Assembly: GCA_051003795.1 (NCBI GenBank)
Contig: JBPCKZ010000163.1
Span: 1 to 32,037 of the forward strand
DNA: 32,037 nt
Source: JALYXS01 sp051003795
Lineage (GTDB): Bacteria; Acidobacteriota; Terriglobia; Bryobacterales; Bryobacteraceae
Direction of reading: 5' to 3'
Shown here piece after piece: positions 29,406 to 32,037 of the stretch. Each line of letters begins with the position of its first letter. The first letter of the stretch is position 1. The position numbers and the translations under genes were made by a program. The notes below the pieces were generated by a model. It saw only the letters and a program-made list of their open reading frames with translations. It searched no databases and was not told the DNA's origin.

Positions 29406-30286
29406 GATTTTCGATGCACGATGAAATCCGCGATGTCCCGCAGCCGGGTCGCGCGGGCCGCGAACGGCGCAAGCGCCTGGTGCGCCAACTCGCATTCGCG
29501 CGCGGCCATTTCGCGGGAAGCTTCGAGGCCATGCACCGCGGGGAACGTTACTTTTTTTTGGTCCACATCCTTGCCGGCGGTCTTGCCGAGCGCCTGCGAA
29601 GATTCTTCCACGTCGAGAATATCGTCCACGATCTGAAACGCCAGCCCGACATGCTCGCCGAAGCAAGACAGCGCATTCACCTCTTCTTCGGAGGCACTTG
29701 CGTACATTGCTCCAATCCGCACGCTGGCGCGCAGCAGGGCGCCGGTTTTGGCGCGATGAATGGAATCGAGAAGCCGCGCGTTGGGCTGCTTCCCTTCACC
29801 TTCCAGATCGGCGACCTGCCCCCCGATCATGCCGCCCACCGTACCCGCCGATACCGCAAGTTCCGCAATCATCCGGCACTTCGAATCCGGCTGCGCCCCG
29901 GGCAACCGCGCCAGGGTTTGAAATGCGAAGGTCAGCAGCGCATCGCCCGCCAGAATCGCCATCGCTTCACCGAAAACCTTGTGGCAGGTGAGTTTGCCCC
30001 GCCGGTAATCGTCGTTGTCGAGCGGCGGCAAATCGTCGTGGATCAGCGAATACGCGTGAATGAATTCGAGCGAACACGCCGCGGATTCGACGCCTGGATT
30101 CGAATCGCGGACCGCGCGCGCGGCTTCCAGGCAAAGGACGGGACGTATGCGCTTGCCGCCCGCAAACAGGCTGTAGCGCATGGCCCGATGAATCGTTTCG
30201 GGGAATGCGGATTCCGGTGGAACCAGCCGGTCGAGCTCCCGATCGATCAGCGCCTGCTGCCCGCGCAGATACTCCGGAAGCGTCAT
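29402..30286 (-). CDS. ispA: Farnesyl/geranyl diphosphate synthase (IspA family)
   Basis: Short-chain trans-prenyltransferase that condenses IPP with allylic diphosphates (farnesyl or geranylgeranyl product). 294 residues with LFAGGKRIRP (40-49), first Asp-rich motif HDDLPPLDNDDYRRG (D84, D85, D90), HKVFGEAMAILAGDALL, GGQVADLEGEG and second Asp-rich motif QIVDDILD (221-225). Residues before the first motif (ILFIHAYSL-like EFIHAYSLI) suggest FPP size, but chain length is not certain. Overlaps xseB by 4 bases upstream and tlyA by 4 downstream. Confidence 0.95.
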   Translation of the reverse strand: MTLPEYLRGQQALIDRELDRLVPPESAFPETIHRAMRYSLFAGGKRIRPVLCLEAARAVRDSNPGVESAACSLEFIHAYSLIHDDLPPLDNDDYRRGKLTCHKVFGEAMAILAGDALLTFAFQTLARLPGAQPDSKCRMIAELAVSAGTVGGMIGGQVADLEGEGKQPNARLLDSIHRAKTGALLRASVRIGAMYASASEEEVNALSCFGEHVGLAFQIVDDILDVEESSQALGKTAGKDVDQKKVTFPAVHGLEASREMAARECELAHQALAPFAARATRLRDIADFIVHRKS

Positions 30287-30561
30287 GGCTTTTCCGGCGG
30301 CTTTTCCGGCGGCTTTTCCGGGTGGAACGGCTGCGGCTGAAGCTTCCCTTCCTTCCGGATCAGCATCTCCACGCGCGTCTCGGCGTCTTCCAACTGCTTG
30401 CGGCAGCTCTCGCTCAACGTCATTCCCTTCTCGAACAGGTCGAGCGAGCGTTCGAGAGGCAGGTCTCCCGTCTCCAACTCTTTGACGACGCGCTCAAGCT
30501 CTTCGAGACAGCTCTCGAAGCTCGAAACGTTTTGCGGTTTCCCGTTTTGCCCTTCCGCCAT
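30283..30561 (-). CDS. xseB: Exodeoxyribonuclease VII small subunit
   Basis: Small subunit of ExoVII, the ATP-independent single-strand nuclease. 92 residues: the family helix-turn FESCLEELERVVKELETGDL, PLERSLDLFEKGMTLSESCR, then KQLEDAETRVEMLI. The last 12 residues are a 12-base unit repeated three times (PEKP PEKP PEKP), which the usual protein lacks. The end overlaps the ispA start by 4 bases. xseA is not adjacent in this window. It starts 36 bases from the divergent myo-inositol oxygenase gene. Confidence 0.95.
   Translation of the reverse strand: MAEGQNGKPQNVSSFESCLEELERVVKELETGDLPLERSLDLFEKGMTLSESCRKQLEDAETRVEMLIRKEGKLQPQPFHPEKPPEKPPEKP
30287..30322 (-). repeat. 12-bp tandem repeat (3 units) at the end of xseB
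   Basis: On the plus strand GGCTTTTCCGGC occurs three times in tandem (the last unit ends GG), coding PEKP repeats on the reverse strand just before the xseB stop and ispA start. Confidence 0.9.
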
Positions 30562-30597
30562 CGCTACATTCTAGCGGTTTTGATATGTTTTATAAGT

Positions 30598-31371
30598 ATG
30601 CCGAAGAAAGAGTTTCGCCAGTTCACCGCCGAGGCTCCGGACCGCGTTCGCGAGTTCTATCATCTCAATCACACGCGTCAGACCCGCGATTTCGTTCTTG
30701 CCAAAAAACGCGAATATTGCGCGCTGGATCGCAAAAAACTGGGCATTTGGGAAGCCATGGAGTATCTCAACACGCTGGTGGATGAGAGCGACCCCGATAC
30801 GGATCTCTCGCAGATCGAGCACAATCTTCAGACCGCCGAAGCGATCCGGAGCGATGGGCATCCACGCTGGTTTATTTTGGCCGGCTTCATTCACGATCTC
30901 GGGAAGATGCTGTGCTTATTCGGCGAACCGCAGTGGGCCGTCGTGGGGGACACTTTTCCGGTCGGCTGCGCGTGGTCGGACAAGATTGTCTACCCCGAAT
31001 TTTTCGACGAGAATCCGGATAAGAACGTTGCCGCGTACCAGAGCCGGCACGGCGTTTACGAGCAAGGCTGCGGCCTCGATAAGGTCGATTTATCGTGGGG
31101 GCACGACGAGTATATGTACCACGCCGTGAAGAATTATCTTCCCGAACCCGCGCGGTACATGATCCGGTATCACTCGTTTTATCCCTGGCACAAAGAAGGC
31201 GCCTACGATTACTTCATGGACGACCGCGATCGCGCCATGCTGCCGTGGGTGCGGCAATTCAATCCCTACGATCTGTATTCGAAAGCGAACCGGCGCCCGG
31301 ATGTGGAAGCGCTGAAGCCGTTCTACGCGGGGTTGATCGACGAATTTTTCCCGGCGCAAATTCGTTGGTAG
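30598..31371 (+). CDS. Myo-inositol oxygenase (MIOX)
   Basis: Converts myo-inositol and O2 to D-glucuronate with a di-iron HD-domain centre; best known from animals, plants and fungi. 257 residues with a close match to the animal enzyme: NLQTAEAIR, FIHDLGKMLCLFGEPQWAVV, GDTFPVGCAWSDKIVYPEFF, CGLDKVDLSWGHDEYMYHAV, MIRYHSFYPWHKEGAYDYFM and MLPWVRQFNPYDLYSK. All six expected iron ligands are present: H75, H99, D100, H169, H192 and D225. No signal peptide: it acts in the cytoplasm. The stop lies inside the start of priA. No inositol transport or uronate genes are adjacent. I chose ATG 30598 because the domain starts within a few residues; it has no good ribosome binding site. Confidence 0.95.
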   Translation: MPKKEFRQFTAEAPDRVREFYHLNHTRQTRDFVLAKKREYCALDRKKLGIWEAMEYLNTLVDESDPDTDLSQIEHNLQTAEAIRSDGHPRWFILAGFIHDLGKMLCLFGEPQWAVVGDTFPVGCAWSDKIVYPEFFDENPDKNVAAYQSRHGVYEQGCGLDKVDLSWGHDEYMYHAVKNYLPEPARYMIRYHSFYPWHKEGAYDYFMDDRDRAMLPWVRQFNPYDLYSKANRRPDVEALKPFYAGLIDEFFPAQIRW

Positions 31372-32037
31372 CTTCCTTCTGCGACGTTAGCCTGCCAGTC
31401 CCCCTCGACCAGGCCTTTACCTATTCGCTCCCGCTCACGCTGCGGCATCGCGTGCAGCCCGGAAGCCGCGTCATCGTTCCGTTCGGCCCGCGTAAATTGA
31501 CCGGCGTGGTTTTGCGTTGCCACGACGATCCGCCCGCCATGGAAGCGCGCGACGCGTTGCGGCTGGTCGATCCCGAACCGGTACTCGACGAGCCGCTTCT
31601 CGCTCTGGGGCGCTGGATTTCCGGCTACTACTGCGCGCCGCTCGGCGAAGTGCTTCGGTCGATGCTGCCGCTCGCCTCCGAAATCCGCTCGGGGAAAATT
31701 TATCTGCTTACCGACGCCGGACGCGACGCGGCGCGGCAGTTGCTGCTCGATACGTCGCCGGACGATCCGGCAATTCAACTTCTGCGCTTGCTCGAAAGCC
31801 GTTCGCTCTCCGCTTCCTATCTCAAGAAGAAACTGCCGCTCGCCGATAAAGCTCTCCGGGCCCTCGAGCGCAAAGGATTCGTGGCATTCGAGCAGTTGCA
31901 AACGCAGCGAGATCCCTTGCGGGCCGCGTCGGCGAACTTACGGATCGATCTTTTGGGCGCGCCGCCCGAAGGAAAGCTGCCGAAGCCCGAGCGGGAGCTG
32001 ATCGCCTTCCTCGAACTTCATCCCGGCTCGCACAACC
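31365..32037 (+). CDS. priA: Primosomal protein N' (PriA), 5' part, cut by the window end
   Basis: DNA helicase that restarts stalled replication forks. The 224 codons visible cover the N-terminal 3'-OH-binding domain: FCDVSLPVPLDQAFTYSLP, LRHRVQPGSRVIVPFGPRKL, TGVVLRC, then DEPLLALGRWISGYYCAPLG and EVLRSMLPLAS, followed by a winged-helix-like part (SLSASYLKKKLPLADKALRA). The Walker helicase core lies beyond the window. A TTG at 31365, overlapping the MIOX stop by 7 bases, gives the usual start VASFCDVSLP; no ATG precedes the domain in frame. Confidence 0.92.
   Translation, partial: MVASFCDVSLPVPLDQAFTYSLPLTLRHRVQPGSRVIVPFGPRKLTGVVLRCHDDPPAMEARDALRLVDPEPVLDEPLLALGRWISGYYCAPLGEVLRSMLPLASEIRSGKIYLLTDAGRDAARQLLLDTSPDDPAIQLLRLLESRSLSASYLKKKLPLADKALRALERKGFVAFEQLQTQRDPLRAASANLRIDLLGAPPEGKLPKPERELIAFLELHPGSHN

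Overview
The window looks like a chromosomal segment of an Acidobacteriota bacterium of the Bryobacterales / Solibacter type. The grounds are high GC, a DUF1592 (cytochrome c)/DUF1552 gene pair, many Tat-signal secreted proteins, a bacterial myo-inositol oxygenase, and short CACGAGTG-centred palindromes of a kind I associate with Solibacter. This placement rests on remembered gene content, not on a marker-gene tree. I saw no rRNA, tRNA, CRISPR array, phage or intact insertion sequence.

Layout. 1-3.0 kb: a TolC-type efflux protein, an alpha/beta-hydrolase remnant, a 37-bp direct repeat pair and a DUF433/DUF5615 toxin-antitoxin-like pair. 3.0-8.5 kb: a tight operon of DUF1592 cytochrome c protein, DUF1552 protein, an altered nucleoside-hydrolase-like protein and an FGE-like protein. 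8.5-10.2 kb: decayed genes around one intact DUF3224 gene. 10.2-12.2 kb: recA, then a Phd/PIN toxin-antitoxin locus whose PIN gene is split by one missing base. 12.2-17.6 kb: pyrD (type 1B), larE, a secreted amidohydrolase divergent from a Tat-exported sugar-phosphate-isomerase-like protein, a LolD-like ATPase, a small membrane protein and an ErpA/IscA-type Fe-S carrier. 17.7-21.1 kb: an ECF sigma factor, zinc-finger anti-sigma factor and CpxP/Spy-like protein, followed by a lipoprotein, a two-domain beta-sandwich protein and a methyltransferase. 21.4-23.6 kb: a heparinase-II/III-like protein, a lone receiver protein and a zinc-ribbon protein. 23.6-26.6 kb: a MotA/TolQ/ExbB channel with two paralogous membrane-anchored coiled-coil proteins. 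26.6-30.6 kb: a reverse-strand housekeeping operon xseB-ispA-tlyA-nadK-gltP. 30.6-32.0 kb: myo-inositol oxygenase and the start of priA.

The best candidate for an undescribed system is the three-gene motor-like module at 23.6-26.6 kb. It pairs a proton-channel subunit carrying a long cytoplasmic tail with two different rod proteins. The rods share a C-terminal domain that is neither OmpA-like nor ExbD-like, so the complex may be an asymmetric ion-driven machine. The ECF/anti-sigma/CpxP-like cluster is a second coherent signalling unit.

Three loci (PIN toxin, stress-protein remnant, beta-sandwich gene) would each be restored by one added base in a short homopolymer. Either these genes are decaying or the assembly has homopolymer errors. 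This matters before any biology is drawn from the split genes.
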